A stretch of 64,000 nt of DNA from NCBI RefSeq assembly GCF_031844685.1, contig NZ_CP134605.1:1087501-1151500 (forward strand), given 5' to 3'. Each line of letters begins with the position of its first letter. The stretch's first letter is position 1. Shown one piece after another: positions 44,529 to 57,939 of this stretch. The stretch is from Streptomyces sp. ITFR-21 (lineage in GTDB: Bacteria; Actinomycetota; Actinomycetes; Streptomycetales; Streptomycetaceae). A model generated the notes under the pieces. It saw only the letters and a program-made list of their open reading frames with translations. It made no database searches and was not told the DNA's origin. Made by a program: the position numbers and the translations under genes.

Positions 44529-45611
44529 ATGCGTACCGACCGCGTGTTCGCGTACGGCGCCACGCTCGGTTTCCTCGCCGACCTCGTCGCCGGCGACCCG
44601 CGCCGCGGCCATCCGGTCGCCGGGTTCGGGCGGCTGGCGGGAGCACTGGAGCGCCGGATGTGGCGCGACGACCGGGGCAGCGGCGCGGTGTACGCGGCGC
44701 TGTGCGCCGGGGGCGCGGTGACCGCCGCCGTGCTCGCCGGGCGCGCGGTGCGGCCGTCCGCGGCGCTGTCGGCCGGGCTGGCAGCGGCGGCCACCTGGTC
44801 GGCGCTCGGCGGCACGTCGCTGGCGCGGGAGGCGCGGGCGGTCGGCGCGGCGCTGGAGGCGGGCGATCTGGCCGCCGCGCGGGCCCGGCTGCCGCACCTG
44901 TGCGGGCGCGACCCGCAGGCGCTGGACGCGGCCGGGATCGCGCGGGCGGTGGTGGAGTCGGTCGCGGAGAACACCTCGGACGCGGTGGTGGGCGCGCTGG
45001 TGTGGGGCGCCCTCGGCGGGGTTCCCGGCGTGGTCGGCTTCCGCGCGGCCAACACCCTGGACGCCATGGTCGGCCACAGGTCCCCCCGCTTCCTGCGCTT
45101 CGGCTGGGCCGCCGCCCGGCTCGACGACGTCCTCGGCTACCCCGGCGCCCGCCTCACCGCCTGCCTGGCGGTGCTGGCCAGCGGCCACCCCCGCTCGGCC
45201 GCGCGCACCTGGCGCCGCGACGCGGCGGCCCACCCCAGCCCCAACGCGGGCCCCGTGGAAGCGGCCTTCGCCGGCGCGCTGCGGCTGCGCCTGGGCGGCA
45301 CCCTGTCCTACGCGGGCCGTACCGAGCACCGCCCGCTGCTCGGCGCGCAGTACCCGCCGCCGTCGGCCGCCGACATCCCCCGCGCGATCCGGCTGTCCCG
45401 GCGGGTCGGCGCGCTCGCGCTCGCGGTCTCGGTCGCCGCCTCGGCGGCCGGCGTCCGGTCGCCGAGGCGGCGCGGCGCGGGGCGGCCGGGCGCGGTGGCC
45501 GCGGGCGGGACGAGAGCGGGCGCGGTGGCCGCGGGCGGGACGGGGGCGGCGGCGGCAGCCGGCAGGGCGGCCGCGGGTCCGCGGCCCGCCGGGCGGCGGG
45601 CGGCGCGGTGA
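44529..45611 (+). CDS. cobD: Adenosylcobinamide-phosphate synthase CobD/CbiB
   Basis: 360-residue membrane enzyme that attaches aminopropanol (or its phosphate) to cobyric acid. Family stretches: [60 protein letters not shown] and [15 protein letters not shown]. The conserved part ends near residue 310. A low-complexity Gly/Ala/Arg tail of about 45 residues follows, encoded by a direct DNA repeat with a 30-nt period (45488-45512 and 45518-45542). First large gene of the operon; overlaps cobQ by 4 nt (GTGA). Confidence 0.95.
   Translation: MRTDRVFAYGATLGFLADLVAGDPRRGHPVAGFGRLAGALERRMWRDDRGSGAVYAALCAGGAVTAAVLAGRAVRPSAALSAGLAAAATWSALGGTSLAREARAVGAALEAGDLAAARARLPHLCGRDPQALDAAGIARAVVESVAENTSDAVVGALVWGALGGVPGVVGFRAANTLDAMVGHRSPRFLRFGWAAARLDDVLGYPGARLTACLAVLASGHPRSAARTWRRDAAAHPSPNAGPVEAAFAGALRLRLGGTLSYAGRTEHRPLLGAQYPPPSAADIPRAIRLSRRVGALALAVSVAASAAGVRSPRRRGAGRPGAVAAGGTRAGAVAAGGTGAAAAAGRAAAGPRPAGRRAAR
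45488..45542 (+). repeat. Direct repeat in the cobD 3' end
   Basis: Two identical 25-nt copies, 30 nt apart, starting GGGCGCGGTGGCCGCGGGCG. They encode the repeated GAVAAGGT of the CobD tail, a sign of recent in-frame expansion. Confidence 0.85.
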
Positions 45612-47109
45612 AGGGGCTGCTGGTCGCCGGGACGACGAGCGACGCGGGCAAGAGCGTGCTGACCGCGGGGCTGTGCCGGTTCCTGGTGCGCCGCGGGGTG
45701 CGGGTCGCCCCGTTCAAGGGGCAGAACATGTCGCTGAACTCCTTCGTGACCAGGGACGGCGCCGAGATCGGCCGGGCGCAGGCGATGCAGGCGCGGGCGG
45801 CCCTGGTGGAGCCGACGGCGCTGATGAACCCGGTGCTGCTGAAGCCGGGCAGCGACCGGAGCAGCCAGGTGATCGTGCTGGGCAAGGCGGTCGGCGAGCT
45901 GAGCGCCCGCGGCTACCACGGCGGCCGGCAGCGGGAGTTGCTGGACACCGTGATGGGCTGCCTGGAAGAGCTGGGGGCGCGCTACGACGCGGTGATCTGC
46001 GAGGGCGCCGGCAGTCCGGCCGAGATCAACCTGCGCCGCACCGACATCGTGAACATGGCCGTGGCCCGCCGGGCGGCCCTGCCGACCCTGGTCGTCGGCG
46101 ACATCGACCGCGGCGGCGTCTTCGCCTCCTTCTTCGGCACCACCGCCCTGCTCTCCGCCGAGGACCAGGCGCTGATCTGCGGTTACGTCGTGAACAAGTT
46201 CCGCGGCGACCCGGCCCTGCTGCAACCGGGGCTGGACATGCTGCGCGGCCTCACCGGCCGCCCGACGCTCGGTGTGCTGCCGTACACCCACGGCCTCGGC
46301 ATCGACGAGGAGGACGGGCTGCGGGTTTCGCCGCGCGGCGCGGTCCGCGGGACGGCGGTCGGCGCGCCGTACGGCGCCGAGGTACTGCGGGTCGCGGTCG
46401 CCGCCGTCCCGCTGCTGTCCAACTTCACCGACGCGGACGCGCTCGCCGCCGAACCGGGCGTCGTCGTCCGGTTCGTGGACCGCCCGGACGAACTGGCGGA
46501 CGCCGACCTGGTGGTGCTGCCCGGCACCCGCGGCACGGTCCGCGCGCTGGAGTGGCTGCGCGACCGCGGGCTGGCGGACGCCGTCGCGGAGCGGGCCGCG
46601 CGGGGCCGCCCGGTGCTGGGGATCTGCGGCGGCTTCCAGATGCTCGCCGAGAGCATCGAGGACGACGTGGAGTCGGGAGCCGGTACGGTCCCGGGCCTCG
46701 GGCTGCTGCCGGTCCGGGTGCGGTTCGCCGCCGGCAAGACGCTGGCCCGCCCGGAGGGGACCGGGTACGGCGAGCCGGTGGCGGGCTACGAGATCCACCA
46801 CGGCGTGGCCGAACTGCTGGGCGGCGGCGAGGAGTTCCCGGGTGGCTGCCGGGCCGGCGCGGTCTGGGGCACCCACTGGCACGGCGCGCTGGAGAGCGAC
46901 GGCTTCCGCCGGGCGTTCCTGCGGGAGGTGGCAGCGGCGGCCGGGCGCCGGTTCGTGCCCGCGCCGGACACCGTGTTCGAGGCGTTGCGGGAGGCGCAGT
47001 TGGACCGGCTCGGCGATCTGGTCGAGGAGCACATGGACACCGCCGCACTGCTGCGGCTCATCGAGGACGGCGCGCCCGCCGGCCTCCCCTTCATCGCACC
47101 GGGGGCACC

Positions 47110-47113
<4 letters not shown>
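45608..47113 (+). CDS. cobQ: Cobyric acid synthase CobQ/CbiP
   Basis: 501-residue glutamine-dependent amidotransferase that amidates four carboxyls of adenosylcobyrinic acid a,c-diamide. N-terminal ATP domain: P-loop [36 protein letters not shown]-terminal glutaminase: nucleophile Cys in [11 protein letters not shown], His in GTHWHG. The GTG start overlaps the cobD stop by 4 nt. Confidence 0.96.
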
Positions 47114-50780
<3,667 letters not shown>

Positions 50781-50784
<4 letters not shown>

Positions 50785-50942
50785 GGCCGGCCGCCGTCGC
50801 CGGCGGGTCCCGCGCCGCCGGCCGCGGGACCCCGGCCGGGGTCCCCCGCCCCGGCCGCCGGGCGGAACGTCCGTCCGCCAACCGTCCGTTCACCGGTCGT
50901 GGGCCCTGGCGCCGCACGGCGGAAGGCGAGGCCCGACCGTGA
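50781..50942 (+). CDS. 53-residue Arg/Pro-rich ORF bridging cobN and chelatase genes
   Basis: ATG at 50781 overlaps the cobN stop by 4 nt (ATGA), with GGAGGG about 6 nt upstream. The frame ends with TGA at 50940-50942, overlapping the GTG start of the chelatase gene by 4 nt (GTGA). The product ([20 protein letters not shown] ... TAEGEARP) is Arg/Gly/Pro-rich without a known motif. The exact fit at both ends argues that it is translated, at least to carry ribosomes across the gap. It may equally be chance in GC-rich DNA. Confidence 0.5.
50805..50845 (+). other. Two overlapping, mutually exclusive hairpins after cobN
   Basis: Hairpin A: GGGTCCCGCG (50805-50814) with CGCGGGACCC (50823-50832), 8-nt loop. 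Hairpin B: the perfect 20-nt palindrome GGGACCCCGGCCGGGGTCCC (50826-50845). They share 50826-50832, so only one can form. Located inside the bridging ORF, in the widest gap of the operon. Confidence 0.65.
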
Positions 50943-53074
50943 CTACCGCGTACCCGTTCAGCGCCCTGGTGGGCCAGGAGGAGCTGCGGCTGGCGCTGCT
51001 GCTGAACGCCGTGAGCCCCGCGGTGGGCGGCGTGCTGGTCCGCGGCGAGAAGGGCACCGCCAAGTCCACCGCCGTCAGGGCGCTCACCTCGCTGCTGCCG
51101 GAGGTGGCCGTCCTGCCGGGGTGCCGGTTCAGCTGCGACCCGGCGGCGCCGGACCCCGACTGCCCGGACGGCCCGCACGACCCGTCGGCGCGGGGCTCGC
51201 GGCGGCCGGCGCGGATGGTCGAGCTGCCCGTGGGCGCCTCCGAGGACCGGCTTGTGGGCGCGCTGGACATCGAGAGGGCACTCGCCGAGGGCGTGAAGGC
51301 CTTCGAGCCGGGGCTGTTGGCGGCGGCACACCGCGGCATCCTCTACGTGGACGAGGTGAACCTCCTCCACGACCATCTCGTCGACTCCATCCTGGACGCG
51401 GCCGCGATGGGCGCCAGTCACGTCGAGCGGGAAGGCGTCTCCGTCCGGCACGCCGCCCGCTTCCTGCTGGTCGGCACGATGAACCCCGAAGAGGGCGAGC
51501 TGCGCCCGCAGTTGCTGGACCGGTTCGGGCTGACCGTGGAGGTGGCCGCGTCCAGGGACATCGACGAGCGGGTGGCGGTGGTACGCCGCAGGCTGGCCTA
51601 CGACGCCGACCCGGCCGGTTTCGCGGTGCGTTGGGCGGACGGGGAGGAGGCGCTGCGGGAACGGATCGCGGCCGCCCGGCGGCTGCTGCCGGACGTGCGG
51701 CTCGGCGACGGCGCGCTGCGCCAGATCGCCGCGACCTGCGCCGCGTTCGAGGTGGACGGGATGCGGGCCGACATCGTGATGGCCCGTGCCGCCACCGCAC
51801 TGGCCGCGTGGGCGGGGCGGACGGTCGTGCTGGCCGAGGACGTCCGGCAGGCCGCGCTGCTGGCACTGCCGCACCGGCGCCGCCGCAACCCCTTCGACGC
51901 GCCGGGCCTGGACGAGGACAAGCTGGACGAGACGCTGGAGCGGGAGCGCGGCGCGGGCGGCGGCGACGGGCCGGACCCCGACGGCCCCGACGATCCGGAT
52001 GATCCGGATGATCCGGACGGCCCGGACGGCCCGGACGGCGGTGGCCGGCCCCCGCAGGACGGCCCGCGCGCCGACGGCGGGCCGGACGGGGCGCGGCCGC
52101 CGTCACCGGCGGACGGACCCGGCGCGACAGCGGACCCGGGAGCGGCCGCGGAGCCGGCGGCAGAGGCGGCCGGCAGCGCACCGGCCGCCGGAGCCGGCCC
52201 GGACCGCGAGCCGGACGGCGGCCCGCCGCTCGGCGCCGGCGGCGGACCGCGGCCGGCCGCCGCGGCCGGGGAGCCGTACCGGACGACGCCGCTGACCGTG
52301 CCCGGCCTGGGCGAGGGCGCGGCGGGCCGCCGGTCGCGGGCCCGCAGCGCGCACGGCAGGACCACCGGGGCGCGACGCCCGCGGGGGGCCCTCGGCAGGC
52401 TGCACCTGGCGGCGACGGTACAGGCTGCGGCCCCGCACCAGCGGGCACGCGGGCGCCGGGGCCCCGGCCTGGTGCTGCGGCGGGACGACCTGCGGCAGGC
52501 CGTGCGGGAGGGCCGCGAGGGCAACCTGGTGCTGTTCGTGGTGGACGCGTCCGGGTCGATGGCGGCGCGGCAGCGGATGGGCGCGGTGAAGGGCGCGGTG
52601 CTGTCGCTGCTGCTGGACGCCTACCAGCGGCGCGACAAGGTCGGGTTGATCACCTTCCGCGGCGGCACGGCGGAGTTGGCGCTGCCGCCGACCTCGTCGG
52701 TGGACACCGGCGCGGCGCGGCTGGCGAAGCTGCCGACCGGCGGCCGGACGCCGCTGGCCGCGGGCCTGTTGAAGGCGCACGAGGTGCTGCGGATCGAGCG
52801 GCTGCGGGACGCCTCACGGCGCCCGCTGCTGGTCGTGGTGACCGACGGCCGGGCCACCGGCGGACCCGAGCCGGTGGCTCTCGCGGCCCGCGCGGCACGG
52901 CTGCTGGCCGCCACCGGAACCGCCGCGGTGGTCGTGGACTGCGAGTCCGGTCCCGTCCGGCTGGGCCTGGCGGCCTCGCTGGCCGCGGAGTTGGGCGGGA
53001 TCGCGGTCACGTTGAGCGAGCTCCGGGCGGACGCGGTGTCCGCTCTGGTCAAGGACGCGCGGAGGGTGGCCTGA
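50939..53074 (+). CDS. ChlI/ChlD-type chelatase ATPase-VWA subunit for cobalt insertion
   Basis: 711 residues combining the I and D subunits. AAA+ domain (1-320): Walker [10 protein letters not shown], Walker [31 protein letters not shown] sensor region. An acidic Pro/Gly/Asp linker spans about 337-455, with [16 protein letters not shown] repeats. The C-terminal VWA domain has the [14 protein letters not shown] and a late TDGRATGG. In actinobacteria this protein takes the place of CobS/CobT as partner of CobN. GTG start with GAGG 7 nt upstream. Confidence 0.92.
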   Translation: MTTAYPFSALVGQEELRLALLLNAVSPAVGGVLVRGEKGTAKSTAVRALTSLLPEVAVLPGCRFSCDPAAPDPDCPDGPHDPSARGSRRPARMVELPVGASEDRLVGALDIERALAEGVKAFEPGLLAAAHRGILYVDEVNLLHDHLVDSILDAAAMGASHVEREGVSVRHAARFLLVGTMNPEEGELRPQLLDRFGLTVEVAASRDIDERVAVVRRRLAYDADPAGFAVRWADGEEALRERIAAARRLLPDVRLGDGALRQIAATCAAFEVDGMRADIVMARAATALAAWAGRTVVLAEDVRQAALLALPHRRRRNPFDAPGLDEDKLDETLERERGAGGGDGPDPDGPDDPDDPDDPDGPDGPDGGGRPPQDGPRADGGPDGARPPSPADGPGATADPGAAAEPAAEAAGSAPAAGAGPDREPDGGPPLGAGGGPRPAAAAGEPYRTTPLTVPGLGEGAAGRRSRARSAHGRTTGARRPRGALGRLHLAATVQAAAPHQRARGRRGPGLVLRRDDLRQAVREGREGNLVLFVVDASGSMAARQRMGAVKGAVLSLLLDAYQRRDKVGLITFRGGTAELALPPTSSVDTGAARLAKLPTGGRTPLAAGLLKAHEVLRIERLRDASRRPLLVVVTDGRATGGPEPVALAARAARLLAATGTAAVVVDCESGPVRLGLAASLAAELGGIAVTLSELRADAVSALVKDARRVA

Positions 53075-53679
53075 TGCCGCAGGGACAGCCGGACTCGGTG
53101 CCGGACGACGGTCTGACGACCCGGCAGCGCCGCAACCGGCCGCTGACGATCGTCCACACGGGTGCGGGCAAGGGCAAGTCGACGGCCGCGTTCGGCCTGG
53201 CGCTGCGCGCCTGGAACCAGGGCTGGCCGGTCGGGGTGTTCCAGTTCGTCAAGTCGGCGAAGTGGAGGGTGGGCGAGGAGCGGGCGCTGCGGGTGCTGGG
53301 CGCCTCCGGCGAGGGCGGCACGGTGGCCTGGCACAAGATGGGTGAGGGCTGGTCCTGGGTGCAGCGGACGCCCGAGCAGGAGGTGGACAGCGAGCAGGCC
53401 GCCCGCGAGGGCTGGGAGCAGGTCAAGCGGGATCTGGCCGCCGAGACCTACCGGCTGTACGTGCTGGACGAGTTCGCGTATCCGATGCACTGGGGATGGG
53501 TGGACACCGCCGAGGTCGTCGCGGTGCTGCGGGACCGGCCCGGCACCCAGCACGTGGTGGTCACCGGCCGCAACGCGCCCGCCGAACTGCTCGGGGCGGC
53601 GGACCTGGTCACCGAGATGGCCAAGGTCAAGCACCCCATGGACGCCGGGCAGAAGGGGCAGCGGGGGATCGAATGGTGA
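53074..53679 (+). CDS. cobO: Cob(I)yrinic acid a,c-diamide adenosyltransferase CobO
   Basis: 201 residues. ATP-binding motif TGAGKGKSTAAFGLALRA, FQFVKSAKWRVGEE, YVLDEFAYPMHWGWVD and VTGRNAPAELL are diagnostic. It attaches the 5'-deoxyadenosyl group to cobalt. The start overlaps the chelatase stop by 1 nt (TGATG). Confidence 0.96.
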   Translation: MPQGQPDSVPDDGLTTRQRRNRPLTIVHTGAGKGKSTAAFGLALRAWNQGWPVGVFQFVKSAKWRVGEERALRVLGASGEGGTVAWHKMGEGWSWVQRTPEQEVDSEQAAREGWEQVKRDLAAETYRLYVLDEFAYPMHWGWVDTAEVVAVLRDRPGTQHVVVTGRNAPAELLGAADLVTEMAKVKHPMDAGQKGQRGIEW

Positions 53680-53686
53680 GCGCGGC

Positions 53687-55168
53687 ATGGTGAGTTCCGT
53701 CCCGCGGCTGGTCATCGCCGCACCCGCCTCCGGCAGCGGCAAGACCACCGTCGCCACCGGCCTGATGGCGGCCTTCGCGGACCGCGGCCTGGCCGTCTCC
53801 CCGCACAAGGTCGGCCCGGACTACATCGACCCCGGCTACCACGCGCTGGCCACCGGCCGTCCCGGCCGCAACCTCGACCCCTACCTCTGCGGCCCGGAGG
53901 CGATCGCCCCGCTGTTCCTGCACGGTGCGGCGGGCTGCGCACTGGCCGTCGTGGAAGGGGTGATGGGGCTCTTCGACGGCGCGTCGGGGCACGGCGAGCT
54001 GGCCTCCACCGCGCAGGTCGCCAAGCTGCTGCGCGCCCCCGTCGTGCTCGTCGTGGACGCCTCCGCCCAGGCCCGCTCGGTGGCCGCCCTCGTCCACGGC
54101 TTCGCCTCCTGGGACCCCGGGGTCCGGCTGGCGGGCGTCGTGCTCAACAAGGTCGGCTCCGCCCGGCACGAGGACGTCCTGCGGTCCGCGCTGGAGGAGA
54201 CCGGCGTCCCCGTCCTCGGCGCCCTGCACCGCGACGCCGGGCTGCACGTGCCCTCCCGGCACCTCGGCCTGGTCCCGGCGGCCGAACGGTCCGCCGGGGC
54301 CCTGGAGTGGGTCCGCGCCGCGGCGGCGCGGGTCGGCGCGGCCTGCGACCTCGACGCGCTGTGGGCCCTGGCCCGCTCGGCCCCGCCGCTGGACGAGCGG
54401 CCGTGGGACCCCGTTGCCGCACAGGGGGCGGCGGTTTCCGCGGCGTCCTCCGCGCACGCGCCGGCCGGCCGTACGCCTCCCGCCGGCGCCCCCGCCCGCC
54501 CGTTCCCCGCGGCGGCGCAGTCCCCGGCCGCGCGCAACGCCCGCCCCCGGCGGGCCGGGCGCCGCGCCCCCGTGGTCGCCGTCGCGGCCGGCCCGGCGTT
54601 CAGCTTCGGCTACCCCGAGCAGGCCGAACTCCTCGCCGCCGCCGGAGCGGAGCTCGCCGTGTTCGACCCGCTCGCCGACGAGGTCCTCCCGGCGGGCACC
54701 GCGGGCGTGGTGCTGGGCGGCGGCTTCCCCGAGGCGTACGCCGCCGAACTGTCCGCCAACGCCCGGCTGCGCAAGGAGGTCGCCGCCTTCGCGGGCCCGG
54801 TCGCCGCCGAGTGCGCGGGCCTGCTCTACCTGGCCCGGGAGCTGGACGGCGTCCCGATGTGCGGGGTGCTGGACGCCACCGCCGCCATGACCGACCGCCT
54901 CACCCTCGGCTACCGCGAGGCCGTCGCGCTGGGCGACAGCGTGCTGGCGGCGGCCGGCACCCGGCTGCGCGGCCACGAGTTCCACCGCACGACGGTGACG
55001 CCGGCCGCCGGCCCGCGCCCCGCGTGGGGTCTCACCCGTCCCGGACGCCGTGCCGAGGGCTTCGCGGAGAAGAACGTGCATGCCTCGTATCTGCATGTGC
55101 ACTGGGCCGCCGAGCCGTCCCTGGCCCGGCGCTTCGTCGAGAGGTGTGCCGGATGGCCATGCGACTGA
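53687..55168 (+). CDS. cobB: Hydrogenobyrinic/cobyrinic acid a,c-diamide synthase CobB/CbiA
   Basis: 493 residues. It amidates the a and c side chains with glutamine. P-loop ASGSGKTTVATGL, PHKVGPDYIDPGYH, VEGVMGLFDG; glutaminase Cys near 371 in AAECAGLLYL and C-terminal His in LHVHWA. Between the domains, residues about 243-293 are a low-complexity Ala/Pro/Arg insert not expected in the family. ATG 7 nt after cobO; GGTGAG upstream serves as ribosome site. Confidence 0.94.
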   Translation: MVSSVPRLVIAAPASGSGKTTVATGLMAAFADRGLAVSPHKVGPDYIDPGYHALATGRPGRNLDPYLCGPEAIAPLFLHGAAGCALAVVEGVMGLFDGASGHGELASTAQVAKLLRAPVVLVVDASAQARSVAALVHGFASWDPGVRLAGVVLNKVGSARHEDVLRSALEETGVPVLGALHRDAGLHVPSRHLGLVPAAERSAGALEWVRAAAARVGAACDLDALWALARSAPPLDERPWDPVAAQGAAVSAASSAHAPAGRTPPAGAPARPFPAAAQSPAARNARPRRAGRRAPVVAVAAGPAFSFGYPEQAELLAAAGAELAVFDPLADEVLPAGTAGVVLGGGFPEAYAAELSANARLRKEVAAFAGPVAAECAGLLYLARELDGVPMCGVLDATAAMTDRLTLGYREAVALGDSVLAAAGTRLRGHEFHRTTVTPAAGPRPAWGLTRPGRRAEGFAEKNVHASYLHVHWAAEPSLARRFVERCAGWPCD

Positions 55169-55893
55169 CCGGGGTCGGCGTCGGGCCCGGCGACCCGGAG
55201 CTGGTGACGGTGAAGGGTGTCAACGCGCTGCGGGCCGCGGGCGCCGTCGTGGTGCCCGTCATGGACACCGGCGAGCTCGGCCGCGCCGAGGCGACCGTAC
55301 GCCACTACGTGCCCGAATCCCGGATCGTGCGGGTGGTGTTCGCGCTGAACGAGCGCACCGACCGGGCCCGCCGGGCCGCCGCGTGGGACGCGGCGGGTGC
55401 GCGGGTCGCCGAACTGCTGCGCGCGCACGGCACGGTGGCGTTCGCCACGATCGGGGACCCCAACGTGTACTCGACGTTCACCTATCTCGCCGCGACGGTG
55501 GGCGGGCTCCTGGGCGGCGGCGGGCAGCTGGCGGTGGCGACGGTGCCGGGCATCACCGCGATGCAGGATTTGGCGGCCCGCAGCGGCGCCGTACTGGCGG
55601 AGGGCACCGAGCCGTTGACGCTGGTGCCGGTCACCGCGGGGGCCGACGTGCTCAAGGACGCGCTGGAGGGTCCCGGCACGGTCGTGGCGTACAAGTTCGG
55701 CCGGCTGGCGGCGCAGGTCGCGGCGGCGCTGCGGGCGACCGGGCGGATCGAGGGGGCGGTGTGGGGCAGTTCGCTGGGGCTGCCGGCGGAGTCGATCCGT
55801 CCGGCGGCCGAGCTGCCGGACGGGCCGCTGCCGTATCTGTCGACGCTGATCGCGCCCGCCCGGCGGGACGGCGGCCGGGGAGGGAAGCTGTGA
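55153..55893 (+). CDS. cobI: Precorrin-2 C20-methyltransferase CobI/CbiL
   Basis: 246 residues of the SAM-dependent tetrapyrrole methylase fold. TGVGVGPGDPELVTVKGVNA is the N-terminal signature with the CobI-typical Lys; GDPNVYSTFTYL and VPGITAMQDLAARSG follow. ATG at 55153 has GAGAGG 8 nt upstream and overlaps the cobB end by 16 nt; an ATG two codons later is possible. Confidence 0.93.
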   Translation: MAMRLTGVGVGPGDPELVTVKGVNALRAAGAVVVPVMDTGELGRAEATVRHYVPESRIVRVVFALNERTDRARRAAAWDAAGARVAELLRAHGTVAFATIGDPNVYSTFTYLAATVGGLLGGGGQLAVATVPGITAMQDLAARSGAVLAEGTEPLTLVPVTAGADVLKDALEGPGTVVAYKFGRLAAQVAAALRATGRIEGAVWGSSLGLPAESIRPAAELPDGPLPYLSTLIAPARRDGGRGGKL

Positions 55894-56690
55894 GCGGCAG
55901 GGTGACGGTGGTGGGCGCGGGGCCGGGCGCGGCGGACCTGCTGACGTTCCGGGCGGCGCGGGCCATCGCGGACGCGGACGTGGTGATCTGGGCGGCGAGC
56001 CTGGTGCAGGCCGAGGTGCTCCGGCACGCCCGGCGGGACGCGGAGGTGCTGGACTCGGCGGTGATGTCGCTGGAGGACGTGGTCGCGGTCTACCGGCGGG
56101 CCCGGGACGAGGACCTGCGGGTGGCCAGGATCCACTCCGGCGATCCCGCGCTGTGGGGCGGTACCCAGGAGCAGGTCGACCGGTGCGCGGCGCTCGGCAT
56201 CGAGGTGGAGATCGTGCCCGGGGTGTCGTCGTTCTCCGCGGCGGCGGCGCTGGCCGGGCGGGAGCTGACGATCCCGGAGGTCGCCCAGTCGGTGGTCCTG
56301 ACCCGGCTGGGCGGCGGGAAGACGCCGATGCCGCCCGGCGAGGAGGTGCGGGAGTTCGCCCGGCACGGGACGACGATGGCGGTGTTCCTGTCCGCGGCCC
56401 GGTCCGGGCAGCTGGCCGCGGAGCTGCTGGAGGGCGGCTACCCGGCGGACACCCCGGCGCTGATCGCCCATCAGGTGACGTGGCCGGAGGAGCTGCTGCT
56501 GCGCTGCACGGTCGGCACGCTCGAAGAGACCGTCAAGGCGCACAAGCTGTGGAAGCACACGCTGTTCCTGGTGGGCCCGGCGCTGTCGGCGTCCGGGACC
56601 CGCTCGCACCTGTACCACCCGGGCCACTTCCACGGTTTCCGGCGGGCCGACCCGGCCGCGCGCCGCGAGCTGCGCGGTCCTCGTGGCTGA
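55890..56690 (+). CDS. cobM: Precorrin-4 C11-methyltransferase CobM/CbiF
   Basis: 266 residues. VTVVGAGPGAADLLTFRAAR, RIHSGDPALWGGTQEQ, EIVPGVSSFSAAAALAGREL and a GKTPMPPGE segment identify CobM among corrin methylases. GTG overlaps cobI by 4 nt. Confidence 0.95.
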   Translation: MSGRVTVVGAGPGAADLLTFRAARAIADADVVIWAASLVQAEVLRHARRDAEVLDSAVMSLEDVVAVYRRARDEDLRVARIHSGDPALWGGTQEQVDRCAALGIEVEIVPGVSSFSAAAALAGRELTIPEVAQSVVLTRLGGGKTPMPPGEEVREFARHGTTMAVFLSAARSGQLAAELLEGGYPADTPALIAHQVTWPEELLLRCTVGTLEETVKAHKLWKHTLFLVGPALSASGTRSHLYHPGHFHGFRRADPAARRELRGPRG

Positions 56691-57939
56691 GCGGGTGATC
56701 AGGGTCGTCGGGACGGGGACCGGCGGGCCCCGGCCACCGGTGCGGGTCGGTGACGCCCGGCTGGTGGTGGGCGCGGCCCGGCACCTGGCGGGCGTGGACC
56801 TGCCCTCGCGGGTGGGGCGGTTGGTGCTCGGGCCGCTGGCGCCGGCGCTGGACGGGATCGAACGGCACCTGGCGGCGGACGGCGGCCCGGTGCTGGTGCT
56901 GGCCTCCGGCGACCCGGGGTTCTTCGGGATCGTCCGGGCGCTGGGCGCGCGGTTCGGCCCGGCGGCGCTGGACGTGCGGCCGTCGTCGCCCTCGGTCGCG
57001 GTCGCCTTCGCCCGGCTGGGTCTGAGCTGGGACGACGCGGTGGTGGTGAGCGCGCACGGGCGGGAGCTGCGGACCGCGGTGAACGTGTGCCGCGCGCACC
57101 GCAAGGTGGCGGTGCTGACCGGGCCGGGCGCGGGGCCGGCCGAGCTGGGCGCCGCGCTGGAGCGCGGCGGGGTCGCCCGCGAGCTGGTGGTGGCCGTCGC
57201 GCTCGGCACGGACGAGGAGGCGGTGGTCCGGCTCCCGCCGGCGGAGGCGGCCGTACGCGACTGGCCCGCGGCGGTGTCGGTGGTGCTGTGCCTGGGCGAG
57301 CGGCGGGAGCTGATCGCCGGCCGGGCCCGTACCGTGGCCGGCCCGCGACCCGCGCCCGCCGGGTGGGCGCTGCCCGAGGAGGCGTTCGAGCACCGCGACT
57401 CGATGGTCACCAAGGCGGAGGTACGGGCGCTGGTGCTGGCCCGGCTCGGACCGCGCACCGGCGAGTTGGTGTGGGACGTGGGCGCCGGGTCCGGCTCGGT
57501 GGGCGTGGAGTGCGCGCGGTTCGGGGCGGCGGTGGTCGCGGTCGAGCGGGATCCGGCGGGGGCGGCCCGGGTACGGGCGAACGCGGCGGCGCACGGGGTG
57601 GACGTCGAGGTGGTGTGCGGTACGGCGCCCGAGGCGCTCGGCCGGCTGCCGGAGCCCGACGCGGTCTTCGTCGGCGGCGGCGGGCGGGAGCTGGCCGCGG
57701 TGGTGGCGGCCGGCGCACGGCGGGCGCGGCGCTGCGTCGTGGTGACCCTGGCGGCGGTGGACCGGGTGGCCGAGGTCCGGGCGGCGCTGGGCGCCGCCGG
57801 GCTGGTGCCGGACGGGGTGCTCCTGCAGTCCTCCCGGCTGGCGCCGCTGCCCGGCGGTGTGGTCCGGCTCGCGGCCGGCAATCCGGTGTTCGTGCTGTGG
57901 GGCACGCGTCCCACGGCGGTGGAAGGAGCGGTCGGATGA
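56683..57939 (+). CDS. cobL: Precorrin-6Y C5,15-methyltransferase (decarboxylating) CobL/CbiET
   Basis: 418 residues, fusion of two activities. N-terminal CbiE methylase (1-205: ASGDPGFFGIVRAL, PSSPSVAVAFARLG) and C-terminal CbiT methylase/decarboxylase (about 225-418: VTKAEVRALVLARLGP, VWDVGAGSGSVGVECAR, VFVGGGGRELAAV). GTG start overlaps cobM by 8 nt. Confidence 0.95.
   Translation: MAERVIRVVGTGTGGPRPPVRVGDARLVVGAARHLAGVDLPSRVGRLVLGPLAPALDGIERHLAADGGPVLVLASGDPGFFGIVRALGARFGPAALDVRPSSPSVAVAFARLGLSWDDAVVVSAHGRELRTAVNVCRAHRKVAVLTGPGAGPAELGAALERGGVARELVVAVALGTDEEAVVRLPPAEAAVRDWPAAVSVVLCLGERRELIAGRARTVAGPRPAPAGWALPEEAFEHRDSMVTKAEVRALVLARLGPRTGELVWDVGAGSGSVGVECARFGAAVVAVERDPAGAARVRANAAAHGVDVEVVCGTAPEALGRLPEPDAVFVGGGGRELAAVVAAGARRARRCVVVTLAAVDRVAEVRAALGAAGLVPDGVLLQSSRLAPLPGGVVRLAAGNPVFVLWGTRPTAVEGAVG

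Noticed and set aside
53673..53694. Duplicated ATGGTGAG at the cobO-cobB junction as alternative cobB start
   Set aside because: The first ATG is out of frame with cobB and runs into a stop after six codons; the start at 53687 keeps the P-loop protein intact.
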